A DNA stretch of 47,552 bases from positions 1-47,552 of the forward strand of contig JADGAU010000006.1 in NCBI GenBank assembly GCA_015231865.1, given 5' to 3'. The position numbers were made by a program, and so were the translations under genes. The notes under the pieces were generated by a model. The model was not told the DNA's origin, searched no databases, and saw only the letters and a list, made by a program, of their open reading frames with translations. Of the stretch, positions 35,806 through 43,545 are shown piece after piece (position 1 is the first letter of the stretch; each line of letters opens with the position of its first letter). Origin of the DNA: Gammaproteobacteria bacterium. Lineage in GTDB: Bacteria > Pseudomonadota > Gammaproteobacteria > GRL18.

Positions 35806-36597
35806 ATGCTAATAGATACACATTGTCATTTAGATTTTCCAGAATTTGACCTAAGTCGTCAAAATATAATAAAAAAATGCCATCAATTTAATATTGATTA
35901 TTTTATTGTCCCTTCAATTACACGTACTCGTTGGGAGAATCTGTTTAAATTAAGCGATCAGTACGCTGAGATTATTCCGGCAATTGGCTTACATCCATAT
36001 TTTATTAGTGAGCATCAAAAGTCAGATTTGGATCATCTGGAAAAACAATGTCAATTATATCAGGGTCAACTACACCAGGGTCAACTACATCAGGGAATTT
36101 TAATTGGAGAAACTGGATTAGATTTTTACCGTAAAGACTTGCACAAAGACAAACAAATTTTTTATTTTGATGCACAATTATCAATTGCCAGACAATATCA
36201 TTCGCCAATCATTATTCATGCGCGCAAATCACATGATAAAGTTATTTCAATGATAAAATCTTCGGCAGTAGAAGGAGGTATTATTCACGCTTTTAACGGA
36301 AGTTATGAGCAGGCTAAAGAATATATGAAATATAACTTTAAGTTTGGCTTTGGAGGAGCAATGACCTATTTAGCTGCTAACAAAATTAGAAAATTAGCCA
36401 AACAATTACCCTTGGATTCAATTGTGCTTGAAACTGATGCCCCGGATATGCGCCCAAGTTTTATTTCAAAAGATGAAATTAATTCACCCGTTAATATACA
36501 TTTGTACATAAATGAACTAAGTTTATTAAGACCGGAAGATACAGATGTTATAGAAGAGCAGATAGCACATAACACCAGAACATTGATTGGTTTTTAG
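35806..36597 (+). CDS. TatD-family metal-dependent deoxyribonuclease/hydrolase
   Basis: This 263-residue TIM-barrel hydrolase has all TatD metal ligands: H6 and H8 in IDTHCHLDFP, the glutamate in IGETGLDFYR, histidines in IIIHARKSHD and IIHAFNGSYEQ, and the aspartate in LETDAPDMRP. TatD enzymes have 3'-5' DNase activity in vitro. A perfect 15-bp tandem duplication (36061-36090) has doubled QGQLH in the loop before the GETGLD strand, near the active-site mouth. The radical SAM protein typical of TatD loci is upstream. No ribosome site is visible before the ATG. Confidence 0.93.
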   Translation: MLIDTHCHLDFPEFDLSRQNIIKKCHQFNIDYFIVPSITRTRWENLFKLSDQYAEIIPAIGLHPYFISEHQKSDLDHLEKQCQLYQGQLHQGQLHQGILIGETGLDFYRKDLHKDKQIFYFDAQLSIARQYHSPIIIHARKSHDKVISMIKSSAVEGGIIHAFNGSYEQAKEYMKYNFKFGFGGAMTYLAANKIRKLAKQLPLDSIVLETDAPDMRPSFISKDEINSPVNIHLYINELSLLRPEDTDVIEEQIAHNTRTLIGF

Positions 36598-36638
36598 TTG
36601 TAATTAATTGACATTAAAATTAAAGTTGCTTGCTTATT

Positions 36639-37052
36639 TTAATCTCCACCATCTCCTCCTCCGCCACAACTTCCGCCATCTCCACCGCCACAATCACCAC
36701 CAAAACCAGAATCATCACCGCTTCCGGCAAAATAATATCCTTTAGAACGACTGCCTGAACCAAAATCCAGTTCTGCCAAACGGATACCGAATATGAATAA
36801 GGAGAATGGAATAAATAACCAAAAATTTAGTTCTGAGAATCTTGATAGTAAGAGACAACTAATTACAATCAGGAACCATCCAAACCAGTTTTTTTTATCA
36901 GGGCCATAAGGTTCAAATAGGCCTACTAAGGACATAGCAAATATACCGGTTGCTATTGCTTCAGCGTGACTAAACCCCAGAGATTCATTGAAGTAATGAT
37001 AACCAATTATAATAAATAAAATGAAAGCCAGGGTTTTAAGAAATCGAATCAT
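36639..37052 (-). CDS. Hypothetical membrane protein with Gly/Cys/Asp-rich tail
   Basis: This 137-residue protein has four membrane helices at about 4-21, 30-46, 56-72 and 77-95. After LAELDFGSGSRSKG the last 40 residues are almost only Gly, Asp, Ser and Cys (GFGGDCGGGDGGSCGGGGDG). Such glycine-rich tails after a membrane domain occur in several small unknown families; the two cysteines might bind metal or link chains. I do not recognise the membrane part. It lies downstream of bioA, separated by a hairpin, so it probably has its own transcript or depends on read-through. Confidence 0.75.
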   Translation of the reverse strand: MIRFLKTLAFILFIIIGYHYFNESLGFSHAEAIATGIFAMSLVGLFEPYGPDKKNWFGWFLIVISCLLLSRFSELNFWLFIPFSLFIFGIRLAELDFGSGSRSKGYYFAGSGDDSGFGGDCGGGDGGSCGGGGDGGD

Positions 37053-37066
37053 CAGTGATAGCCTTG

Positions 37067-37104
37067 AACCTAAAAGCGGCAGTTAAAACTACCGTTTTTA
37101 GGTT
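37067..37104 (-). terminator. Hairpin terminator after bioA
   Basis: AACCTAAAAGCGGCAGTT at 37067-37084 and AACTACCGTTTTTAGGTT at 37087-37104 pair over 18 positions with two wobble pairs. Read in the bioA direction, the GC-rich part is followed by CTTTT. It touches the bioA stop codon and probably terminates that gene. Confidence 0.6.
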
Positions 37105-38384
37105 TAATAATACTTGGTTAATACAAATTTAATAGCCTGAGTTAATTGAGATAACTGCTCAGGCTCTATAATAAAAGGCGGCATGAGATAAATCAGTTTA
37201 GCAAAAGGCCTAATCCATACACCTTGTTCCACAAAATCTTCACATAGGGCATTGGTATCGACATTTTGATCAAGTTCGATAACAGCAATAGCACCTTTGA
37301 CCCTGACATCGCTAACATGCTGAAAATCAATACATTCAGCTAATTGCTGTTTTAATTGATGTTCAATTTTTAATATCTTTTCCTGCCAGGGTGTAGAAAG
37401 CAATAAATCAATACTTGCATTAGCAATGCTACAAGCAAGGGGATTAGCCATAAATGTTGGACCATGCATTAATACTCCCTGATTATCATAATGGATACCA
37501 TCAACAACTTTCTGATTGCACAGCGTTGCAGCTAAAGAAAGGTAGCCACCTGTTAGCGCTTTTCCCAAACACAAAATATCAGGTGCTATGTTTGCTTGTT
37601 CATAGGCAAACAAGGTTCCTGTTCTTCCAAAGCCAGTTGCGATCTCATCAAAAATAAGTAAAACCTGGTATTTTTCTGCAAGATTGTTTAGCGCAGCTAA
37701 ATATTCGGGGCAGTAGATACGCATACCACCAGCACCCTGAACGATGGGTTCTATAATAATTGCTGCAATATCGTTGTTGTTCATTAAAAGTTTTTCTACT
37801 GACGATAAGTCAATAGTCTTATATTTATTTAAGTCTTTAGAAAAACACGTTGGTGCTTGTGCAAAATAATTTTGATGTAAAAATCCGGAAAAAAGCTGAT
37901 GCATACCCGTGACTGGGTCACAAACCGACATGGCGGCAAAAGTATCGCCATGGTAGCCTCGATTAAAACTGATAAACTTATTTTTACCATGAATTCCCTG
38001 AGCTATCCAATATTGCAGGGCCATTTTTAAAGCAACTTCAACAGCAACAGAACCGGAATCACTGAAAAAAACAAAATCTAATGATGGATCCGTTAATTCA
38101 ATAAGTTTTTTAGATAAGTCAATGGCTGGTTGATGTGTTAAACCACCAAACATTACATGTGACATATTTTTGCTTTGTTCAATTAAAGCCTGATTTAAGA
38201 CAGGATGATTGTAACCATGGATCGCTGCCCACCAGGAAGACATGCCATCGATTAACTTTAGGCCATTGTCCAGTTGTAAGTTAACGCCATTAGCTGATTG
38301 AATATAGAAAGTTGAGTTAGGTGATTTTAGGCTGCTATAGGGATGCCAGATATGTTCTTTATCCCATGTAAGATTGTGATTCAT
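37104..38384 (-). CDS. bioA: Adenosylmethionine-8-amino-7-oxononanoate aminotransferase
   Basis: This 426-residue PLP enzyme makes 7,8-diaminopelargonate in biotin synthesis, using S-adenosylmethionine as amino donor. It has the BioA start WDKEHIWHPYSSL, the MSSWWAAIHGYNHP block, SDSGSVAVEVALKMALQYW, the FNRGYHGDTFAAMSV loop, and the PLP lysine K275 in CLGKALTGGYLSLA. Length is close to E. coli BioA (429). Other bio genes are not adjacent. AGGTAAG precedes the ATG as ribosome site. No BirA-type operator is evident upstream. Confidence 0.96.
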   Translation of the reverse strand: MNHNLTWDKEHIWHPYSSLKSPNSTFYIQSANGVNLQLDNGLKLIDGMSSWWAAIHGYNHPVLNQALIEQSKNMSHVMFGGLTHQPAIDLSKKLIELTDPSLDFVFFSDSGSVAVEVALKMALQYWIAQGIHGKNKFISFNRGYHGDTFAAMSVCDPVTGMHQLFSGFLHQNYFAQAPTCFSKDLNKYKTIDLSSVEKLLMNNNDIAAIIIEPIVQGAGGMRIYCPEYLAALNNLAEKYQVLLIFDEIATGFGRTGTLFAYEQANIAPDILCLGKALTGGYLSLAATLCNQKVVDGIHYDNQGVLMHGPTFMANPLACSIANASIDLLLSTPWQEKILKIEHQLKQQLAECIDFQHVSDVRVKGAIAVIELDQNVDTNALCEDFVEQGVWIRPFAKLIYLMPPFIIEPEQLSQLTQAIKFVLTKYY

Positions 38385-38588
38385 AACTTACCTGATGTTG
38401 AAATGTGTCATTAGCCAATGTATTGATTTTACTGATTCCAGCAAGCTGTCGGGAGTTACATTAGCTACGGATATGTCGTTAAAAATTCAACAATAACATA
38501 TGACTGTATCTGTCGGATTGGGCTTACATCAGTAAAACTAACACCTTGTCTTTAGATTATTTATACGACCTTACTAAATTGGTATAAA

Positions 38589-39194
38589 CTAAAGCGTTTG
38601 TAATATCGGCTTAAAACCTTTCTTCTCCAGAATCTTTTTAAATCTTAATAGATTGACTTTATCCTTACTAGGGCCAACTCGCACACGGTACAGCATTCCT
38701 TTACTTACCTTGACCGGTGAAATATTACTTTGCACGCCCATAAATCCAAGTTCTGCTCTAAGTGCTTCTGCTTTTTGTTCTGAGCTGGTTGCACTAATTT
38801 GAAGTTGATAAAGAGGACCTGAACTCTTATCGACAATTTTTAAGGGTTCATTTTTTGAGTTAATTAATGTTTTTGAAGGTTTTGGGTAGGGCTTATCAAC
38901 TTCAATTTCAATATTGGGTAAAACACCATAAAAATCATACTTGATAGGTGTTTCTTTGGGTTTAGCTAGCTGTTTGGTCTGGGCTTTATGGACCTCTTTA
39001 GTCGGTTTAGTTGTTTTAGTTGCTTTGACCTTGTTATCAACAGAATTCGTTTCAAGATAATAAAGAAAACCTGCAAAGCCTACAACAGCCGCAATAACAA
39101 AAATATATAAAAATGAACTGACGGGTGTCTTTTCAGATTTAATGGTAGCCGCTGGCCTTTTTCGGACTGGTTTTTTAGTGGGTTTTCTTGGCAT
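38589..39194 (-). CDS. SPOR-domain membrane protein (FtsN-like)
   Basis: This 201-residue protein has a basic cytoplasmic start (MPRKPTKKPVRKRPAATIKS), one membrane helix at about 28-46, a polar Lys/Thr/Pro linker and a C-terminal SPOR domain from about 125: LYQLQISATSSEQKAEALRA, then YRVRVGPSKDKVNLLRFKKI. SPOR domains bind denuded septal peptidoglycan. The arrangement argS followed by a SPOR protein on the same strand (37 bp) is the one in which FtsN is found in Pseudomonas and relatives, so a cell-division role is likely; direct FtsN identity is not certain because the essential juxtamembrane motifs are hard to confirm by eye. Confidence 0.85.
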   Translation of the reverse strand: MPRKPTKKPVRKRPAATIKSEKTPVSSFLYIFVIAAVVGFAGFLYYLETNSVDNKVKATKTTKPTKEVHKAQTKQLAKPKETPIKYDFYGVLPNIEIEVDKPYPKPSKTLINSKNEPLKIVDKSSGPLYQLQISATSSEQKAEALRAELGFMGVQSNISPVKVSKGMLYRVRVGPSKDKVNLLRFKKILEKKGFKPILQTL

Positions 39195-39231
39195 ATTTAT
39201 TTTGTCATAGACTATCTGGCATTGATATGAA

Positions 39232-41037
39232 TTACATCATTTCCGGCGCAGAAACACCTAATAAAGTTAAACCATTATTGATGACTTGCTTAACAGCAAC
39301 AATTAAAGCAATACGGGCATTTCTTAGTTCATTATCATCAACAATAAAATGATGCTGATTGTAATAAGCATGCATTTGATGAGCAAGATCTCGACAATAA
39401 TGTGCAATTAAATGAGGTTCTCTTTTTTTGGCTGCACTATGAATCATTTCAGGATATTTAGATAACGTTGATAAAAGATCCGTTTCATGTTGTTCGGTTA
39501 ATTTGTTTAAGCTTGCAATGCCATTGGTTTGTTCCCAGGTTAAATTTTTTTCCTCTAATTGCCTTAACACACTGCAAATACGTGCATGCGCATATTGAAT
39601 ATAATAAACCGGGTTTTCAGAAGTTTTTGATTTGGCAATATCTAAATCAAAATCAAGGTGTTGCTCACATTTTCTCATCACATAAAAAAAGCGTGCCGCA
39701 TCATTGCCAACTTCTTCTCTAAGTTCACGTAAAGTGACAAATGAACCACTTCGCGTCGACATCTGTACTTTTTCACCGTTGCGATAAAGATTGGCAAATT
39801 GAACTAATAAAATCTGTAGGGCATCCGGTGATAATTTTAGCGCTTTCAGTGCTGCTTTAACGCGGGCAATATAGCCATGGTGATCTGCGCCCCAAATATT
39901 AATAATCTCATCATAACCACGTTTGAATTTATCTTCATGATAAGCAATATCAGAAGCAAAATAAGTCGTCAAACCATTTTCACGTTGAATGACGCGATCC
40001 TTATCATCACCAAAATCGGTTGATTTAAACCATAAAGTATCATTTTTCTCGTAGGTACACTGGTTTTCATTGAGTTCAGCAATACAGTCATTCACCGCAT
40101 GACTGGTCATTAATGATTTTTCGGAGTACCAATAATCAAAAGAAACACCAAATTCTTCTAAATCTTCTTTGATATCATTGAGAATATTATCTTTGGCTAA
40201 ATTAAAGAAAGTTTCATAATTATCACCTAATAGTGATTTAGCTTTGGCTATCATGGCATCAATATAAGCTTCTTTATCACCACCTTTTTCAGGCTCATCA
40301 GCAATTTCGTCCAGAGGTAACTCAGATAATACGTCTTCTTTTGAGTGCACAGGCAGATCTGAATCATCAATCGTTTTAACCAGATCTATGACATAGTCAC
40401 CCTGATAAGCATTTGTAGGAAAGGGGATATCAATACCCTTATGTTGTAAAAATCTTAGCCAGGTAGATGTGCCTAGAATATCCATTTGACGACCAGCATC
40501 ATTGACATAATATTCACAGTCTACTTTGTAACCGGAAATACTTAATAAATTAGCTAAACTTGCACCATAAGCAGCCCCCCGACCATGACCAACGTGCAGT
40601 GGCCCGGTTGGATTGGCGGAAACAAATTCAATTTGAAGTTTTTTGTTTTCGCCTTTTCGGTTTACTCCATAGTTATTATGACCGAATTGTTCTTTTTGAG
40701 AGAGTATGGTTTCTATAATGCTGGTTTGTTGTTCGGCATTTAAGGTCATATTAATAAAACCGGGACCTGCGATATCAATTTTTTTTAGAATTTTATTCTC
40801 TTGTTCAGATTCAAGTTCCGATACAATTAAAGTAGCTAAGTCTCGAGGAGTAGTGCCAGCGCGTTTAGCAATCACCATCGCAATATTGGAAGCAAAATCT
40901 CCATGAGATTTATCTCGACATCTTTCAATTTTAATATCCTCTTGTTTGGGTAACTGCTCTATAGAAAGAGCAAGTTTACCTTTTGCAGTTAATGAAACAA
41001 GACTTTGATGGATAAGCTGTTGAATTGCATTTTTCAT
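39232..41037 (-). CDS. argS: Arginyl-tRNA synthetase
   Basis: This 601-residue class I synthetase charges tRNA-Arg. The N-terminal add-on domain recognises the tRNA elbow. The ATP motif is FVSANPTGPLHVGHGRGAAY, with HVGH as HIGH, followed by YYVNDAGRQMDIL. Further markers are ADHHGYIARVKAALKAL, and GEKVQMSTRSGSFVTLREL, with MSTRSG in the KMSKS position, a form common in bacterial ArgRS that lack the canonical lysine. The C-terminal DALR-type anticodon domain is complete. Length (577 in E. coli) is slightly long. The SPOR gene follows in the same direction. Confidence 0.96.
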   Translation of the reverse strand: MKNAIQQLIHQSLVSLTAKGKLALSIEQLPKQEDIKIERCRDKSHGDFASNIAMVIAKRAGTTPRDLATLIVSELESEQENKILKKIDIAGPGFINMTLNAEQQTSIIETILSQKEQFGHNNYGVNRKGENKKLQIEFVSANPTGPLHVGHGRGAAYGASLANLLSISGYKVDCEYYVNDAGRQMDILGTSTWLRFLQHKGIDIPFPTNAYQGDYVIDLVKTIDDSDLPVHSKEDVLSELPLDEIADEPEKGGDKEAYIDAMIAKAKSLLGDNYETFFNLAKDNILNDIKEDLEEFGVSFDYWYSEKSLMTSHAVNDCIAELNENQCTYEKNDTLWFKSTDFGDDKDRVIQRENGLTTYFASDIAYHEDKFKRGYDEIINIWGADHHGYIARVKAALKALKLSPDALQILLVQFANLYRNGEKVQMSTRSGSFVTLRELREEVGNDAARFFYVMRKCEQHLDFDLDIAKSKTSENPVYYIQYAHARICSVLRQLEEKNLTWEQTNGIASLNKLTEQHETDLLSTLSKYPEMIHSAAKKREPHLIAHYCRDLAHQMHAYYNQHHFIVDDNELRNARIALIVAVKQVINNGLTLLGVSAPEMM

Positions 41038-41169
41038 AAATTATACTTTTTCATATTAATAAGTGTATTGGAGTCTATTATTAAGCCGCGTATTTTACCT
41101 CAAACGGTTTGATTTTCGTATTTAAATTACCAAATCAGACTGCTTTTTTAGGATTCATTGTGATATATT

Positions 41170-41180
41170 GTGATAATCAC
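41170..41180. promoter_or_regulatory. Palindrome GTGATAATCAC in the argS/kinase divergent gap
   Basis: GTGAT-A-ATCAC is a perfect 11-bp palindrome, preceded by a further TTGTGATA 10 bp upstream, in the 310-bp gap between divergent argS and a histidine kinase. It could be an operator for either gene. Apart from this, a heptamer pair at 41225-41238 and an AGGG ribosome site before the kinase, I see nothing definite in this gap. Confidence 0.3.
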
Positions 41181-41224
41181 TTGTAGATATTATAAACATC
41201 CATTATTATCAGTTTATAAATAAA

Positions 41225-41238
41225 GTTAATAGTTAAAA
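41225..41238. repeat. Heptamer pair GTTAATA-GTTAAAA
   Basis: The same 14-base pair of units as at 35696-35709, again followed by another AGTTAA a few bases on. It lies about 110 bp upstream of the histidine kinase. Confidence 0.4.
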
Positions 41239-41347
41239 ATTTAAATAGTTAAGGGTACTTCTTAATTAATGTTCTATACCTCTAATCTTTGAAAATGCCT
41301 GGCTGAATTTTTAAATATCGCTGGTATAAATTATTCCCAGGGTTCAA

Positions 41348-43009
41348 ATGGGCGAACAAAAAAAAACAGATTTAGTTGAACAAATTGAGCAATTGCGGGC
41401 AGAGAATTTTGAATTGCAAGCGCAATTGCAACAGATGTATGGCTCAAGCCATGAGGTAATTAAGGCCCAATCACAACTTGAATCTATCCTTCATAATGCT
41501 GGTGAAGGCGTTATCATCTTTAATCCTGATAACACCATCAAATCTTTAAATCTTGCGGCGGAAAAAATATTAGGCTTCACAGAAGTTGAACTGATGTTCC
41601 AATATGGTGAACAATTATTTGATGTGCCTGAAGGTTATAGTCAAAAAATTCCTCTTTACTTAAAAAACTTTCTTGAAGAATATCCAAATGCAGATGAATT
41701 TCCGCTAATGGGCAATCATGTAAAAGGTCACAAAGTACCACTCCGTTTGTCTATTAGTGAGATTGCTTCAGAACAAATGATGTTTTTTGATGATTTTACT
41801 GATGAACAAGCACTTAGTGAAGAAAGTAATGAGCTAAAACATAATTTTGGATTATTTGCCTGTATTTTGCACGACTTAAGCTCTGAACTTGAAACAAAAA
41901 GAAAACTGGAAGAACAAAATAAAAAGCTGGAAATTGCGTATTTATCTTTGTCTGAACAGGATCGGATGAGAGGGGAGTTTCTGGCTAAAGTCAGCCATGA
42001 ATTATTAACACCTCTCAATGGTATCCTTGGTGTGGCCGATATTTTAACAAGTAAGGTATCTGAAGAAAATCAGGAATTGGTTCATGTTATCCAGGATTCA
42101 GGAAACCGTTTAAATGGCATTATCAATAATATTTTGGTTTTTGATCAAAACAAGGTTAAAAATGAAGATGTAAAACATTCGTTTGAATTTGTGTCGTTGG
42201 TGGATGAATTACTTGAGAAACAAAACAAAGAAATCTTAATTAAATCACTGGACGTAAAAGTTACTTTTTCGCCATCACCAGATAAATTCAGATTGTTTGG
42301 GTTTGAACATAAACTTGAAAGCCTGTTATTTAATTTGCTGGATAATGCCGTTAAATTTACTGAATCAGGTTTTGTTCACTTATCGTTTAATTTATTAGGC
42401 ATGGCTCATCATAATTCCAGCAAACGCCTGGAAATTGTTGTTAGTGATAGTGGTATTGGTATTGCAGAGGAAAATATGGGAATTATTTTTGAACCCTTTA
42501 CTCAATGCGAAGATACTGTCACACGTCAATATGGTGGTATTGGTATGGGATTATCCATTGTCAATCAGATTACTGAATCACTTGATGGTTTTGTCGTTGT
42601 TGAAAGTGAGTTGGGTAAAGGAAGTACCTTTACAGTAGAACTGTGTATAGAGAGTAGTGAGCAACAAATTGCTAATATTTCCACTGTTGATCAAAATAAA
42701 ATTCAAGAATTAAAAGAATTATTAGGTGATGACTATAAAGCCTATGCAGATTCAATACAAGTCGATTTAGAAAAACACCTCGATCAAGTAATGTTGCTGG
42801 CAGATACACAGAGTTTTGATAGTTTAAAAACCGAATTTAGTGTTTTAATGGTTTTGGCAGAACAAATTGGTGCCAGAAAGTTAATGAGTGAATTAGAAGA
42901 ATTACAGAAAATGCTTAATAAAGATAGATCATCAGAATGGGTTATTGACGAAGTTTCAAAGATTTCACAAGAAATTCAAAAAGTGACTACATCAATACGT
43001 AGTATATGA
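41348..43009 (+). CDS. Soluble PAS-domain sensor histidine kinase with degenerate Hpt-like end
   Basis: This 553-residue kinase has no membrane segment. It begins with a coiled coil (DLVEQIEQLRAENFELQAQL), then a PAS domain at about 42-160 (LESILHNAGEGVIIFNPDNT, LNLAAEKILGF). The dimerisation helix has H217 in AKVSHELLTPLNG. The ATPase domain has NLLDNAVKFT, DSGIGIAEEN and GGIGMGLSI, all intact. The last 90 residues are helical and align with an Hpt domain, but the phospho-accepting histidine position reads FSVLMVLAEQIGA rather than AHTLKGxxxxxGA, so it probably cannot relay phosphate. No response regulator is adjacent; partner unknown. Ribosome site AGGG precedes the ATG. Confidence 0.9.
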   Translation: MGEQKKTDLVEQIEQLRAENFELQAQLQQMYGSSHEVIKAQSQLESILHNAGEGVIIFNPDNTIKSLNLAAEKILGFTEVELMFQYGEQLFDVPEGYSQKIPLYLKNFLEEYPNADEFPLMGNHVKGHKVPLRLSISEIASEQMMFFDDFTDEQALSEESNELKHNFGLFACILHDLSSELETKRKLEEQNKKLEIAYLSLSEQDRMRGEFLAKVSHELLTPLNGILGVADILTSKVSEENQELVHVIQDSGNRLNGIINNILVFDQNKVKNEDVKHSFEFVSLVDELLEKQNKEILIKSLDVKVTFSPSPDKFRLFGFEHKLESLLFNLLDNAVKFTESGFVHLSFNLLGMAHHNSSKRLEIVVSDSGIGIAEENMGIIFEPFTQCEDTVTRQYGGIGMGLSIVNQITESLDGFVVVESELGKGSTFTVELCIESSEQQIANISTVDQNKIQELKELLGDDYKAYADSIQVDLEKHLDQVMLLADTQSFDSLKTEFSVLMVLAEQIGARKLMSELEELQKMLNKDRSSEWVIDEVSKISQEIQKVTTSIRSI

Positions 43010-43029
43010 AAATGGCCACTGGATAGGCG

Positions 43030-43476
43030 TTAATTTATTATTTCACCCGTTAAGTGATATTCCAGATCATCTGCTTCCGTTTCAGAAATTACTTTTCCTT
43101 GTACAGATTTTCCTTCAGCATGAATTTGTTCATAATCACCACAGATTAAATGGTGCCATTTAGGCAGAGGTTTCCCTGCTAATAACAAGCGATAACTACA
43201 ACTTGGCGGCATAAAGTTAATTGAAGCTAAGTTTTCATTGGTTAAGGTAATACAATCTGGAACATTAATACTTCGTTCCTGATAACAGCCACATTGGCAG
43301 CGTTCAATATCTAAAAAACGGCAAACAACATTGGTGTCATAGATATTGCCATCATCCATATCTTCTAACTTTAAAGTGCAGCATTTTGCACAACCATCAC
43401 AAATACTTTCCCATTCTTTAGAATTTAATTCCTTTAATGGCTTATCTAGCCAAAATGGCTCAGCTTTCTTTATCAT
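43030..43476 (-). CDS. YcgN-family cysteine cluster protein
   Basis: This 148-residue cytoplasmic protein begins with FWLDKPLKELNSKEWESICD, the family start, and has a metal-binding set of cysteines: CDGCAKCC, then VVCRFLDIERCQCGCYQERS and the later CITL and PPSCSYRL. The block LAGKPLPKWHHLICGDYEQI is also typical of YcgN (UPF0260). These proteins belong to the wider zinc/iron-chelating CxxCCxxC group; no reaction is established that I know. Length matches E. coli YcgN (153). It stands alone between a histidine kinase and ilvA. Confidence 0.92.
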   Translation of the reverse strand: MIKKAEPFWLDKPLKELNSKEWESICDGCAKCCTLKLEDMDDGNIYDTNVVCRFLDIERCQCGCYQERSINVPDCITLTNENLASINFMPPSCSYRLLLAGKPLPKWHHLICGDYEQIHAEGKSVQGKVISETEADDLEYHLTGEIIN

Positions 43477-43545
43477 CTTTTATAAGTATAGATTTTGCTA
43501 ATCTTTAGTAATTTATCCATTTTCGTTACGGTTCAACTGATTAAT

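Noticed and set aside
38385-38588. BirA-type operator upstream of bioA; near-palindrome GTTAAAAATTCAAC in this gap.
   Set aside because: The half-sites do not match the known biotin operator pattern and the spacing is wrong; it was judged a chance AT-rich palindrome.
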